This document shows positions 63,974 through 64,000 of a stretch of 64,000 bases of DNA, in pieces. The first letter of the stretch is position 1. Each line of letters starts with the position of its first letter. The DNA is taken from positions 124,001 to 188,000 of the forward strand of contig CAKZPV010000031.1 in the NCBI GenBank assembly GCA_937139405.1, given 5' to 3'. The position numbers and the translations under genes are program-made. The notes beneath the pieces are model-generated. The model saw only the letters and a program-made list of their open reading frames with translations. It did not search any database and had not been told where the DNA came from. This stretch comes from an uncultured Nitrospirota bacterium (lineage in GTDB: Bacteria > Nitrospirota > Nitrospiria > Nitrospirales > UBA8639).

Positions 63974-64000
63974 TTGGTTGGCCTCCAACTAATCGAAGCC

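Overview
The window is a bacterial chromosome segment of moderate GC. It carries tightly packed housekeeping operons, a two-component signalling zone and several accessory islands. The gene set (MreBCD/PBP2/RodA, Tig-ClpP-ClpX, SRP RNA-DnaX-YbaB-RecR, many histidine kinases and sigma-54 regulators, a NorQ/CbbQ-type AAA+ protein, LPS heptose genes) fits a Gram-negative member of the Nitrospirota (Nitrospira-like). That assignment is inferred from overall gene resemblance and no single marker proves it.

Layout. 1-9.7 kb: the 5' part of leuC (minus strand), then a plus-strand cell-shape operon mreB-mreC-mreD-mrdA-rodA, followed by rng and dprA. 10-13 kb: a topoisomerase III gene with a Lys/Ala-rich tail that looks acquired, next to a degenerate tRNA-Lys-like 3' half. 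13-16.5 kb: tig-clpP-clpX (minus strand) behind tRNA-Leu. 17-22 kb: a membrane protein, tRNA-Ser, a VOC/YCII pair, SRP RNA, and dnaX-ybaB-recR. 22-26 kb: an accessory zone with a dispersed repeat, an attC-like site beside a DUF2130 gene, a histone-H1-like fusion protein and a palindromic MITE-like element. 26-34 kb: small exported redox/sulfur-type proteins, a TraB/GumN protein, a nitroreductase, a response regulator, a hybrid histidine kinase and pyrF. 34-36.5 kb: a cyclic-di-GMP-I riboswitch in front of a secreted fibronectin-type protein, then a decayed gene and tRNA-Gln. 36.5-40 kb: methyltransferase/MOSC, hydrolase, apaH. 40.5-46.5 kb: a sensory cluster (periplasmic binding protein overlapping a HAMP-GAF histidine kinase, a receiver-PAS protein, a sigma-54 regulator). 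46.6-50.7 kb: gmhA with an unassigned partner, an orphan Csm6-like CARF-HEPN protein with decayed motifs, ybgC and lipB. 50.9-53.5 kb: DUF4238, an atypical SDR and two more copies of the dispersed repeat. 53.5-61 kb: paired TIGR04282/TIGR04283 glycosyltransferases, a dCTP deaminase-like protein, a lysine 2,3-aminomutase, a glutaredoxin-like protein, an ATP-grasp-like protein and a DUF2156 acyltransferase. 61-64 kb: two small secreted proteins and a NorQ/CbbQ AAA+ gene behind a recognisable promoter.

The items most worth following up are the CRISPR-free Csm6/TIGR02710 homologue whose ring-nucleotide and RNase motifs have both decayed, the riboswitch-controlled secreted protein, the aminomutase/ATP-grasp/DUF2156 neighbourhood, the three-copy intergenic repeat family, and the cassette-like DUF2130 locus. 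All functions are read from sequence patterns without database searches, and start sites were moved from the longest frame wherever a ribosome-binding site or the conserved N-terminus favoured a later codon.
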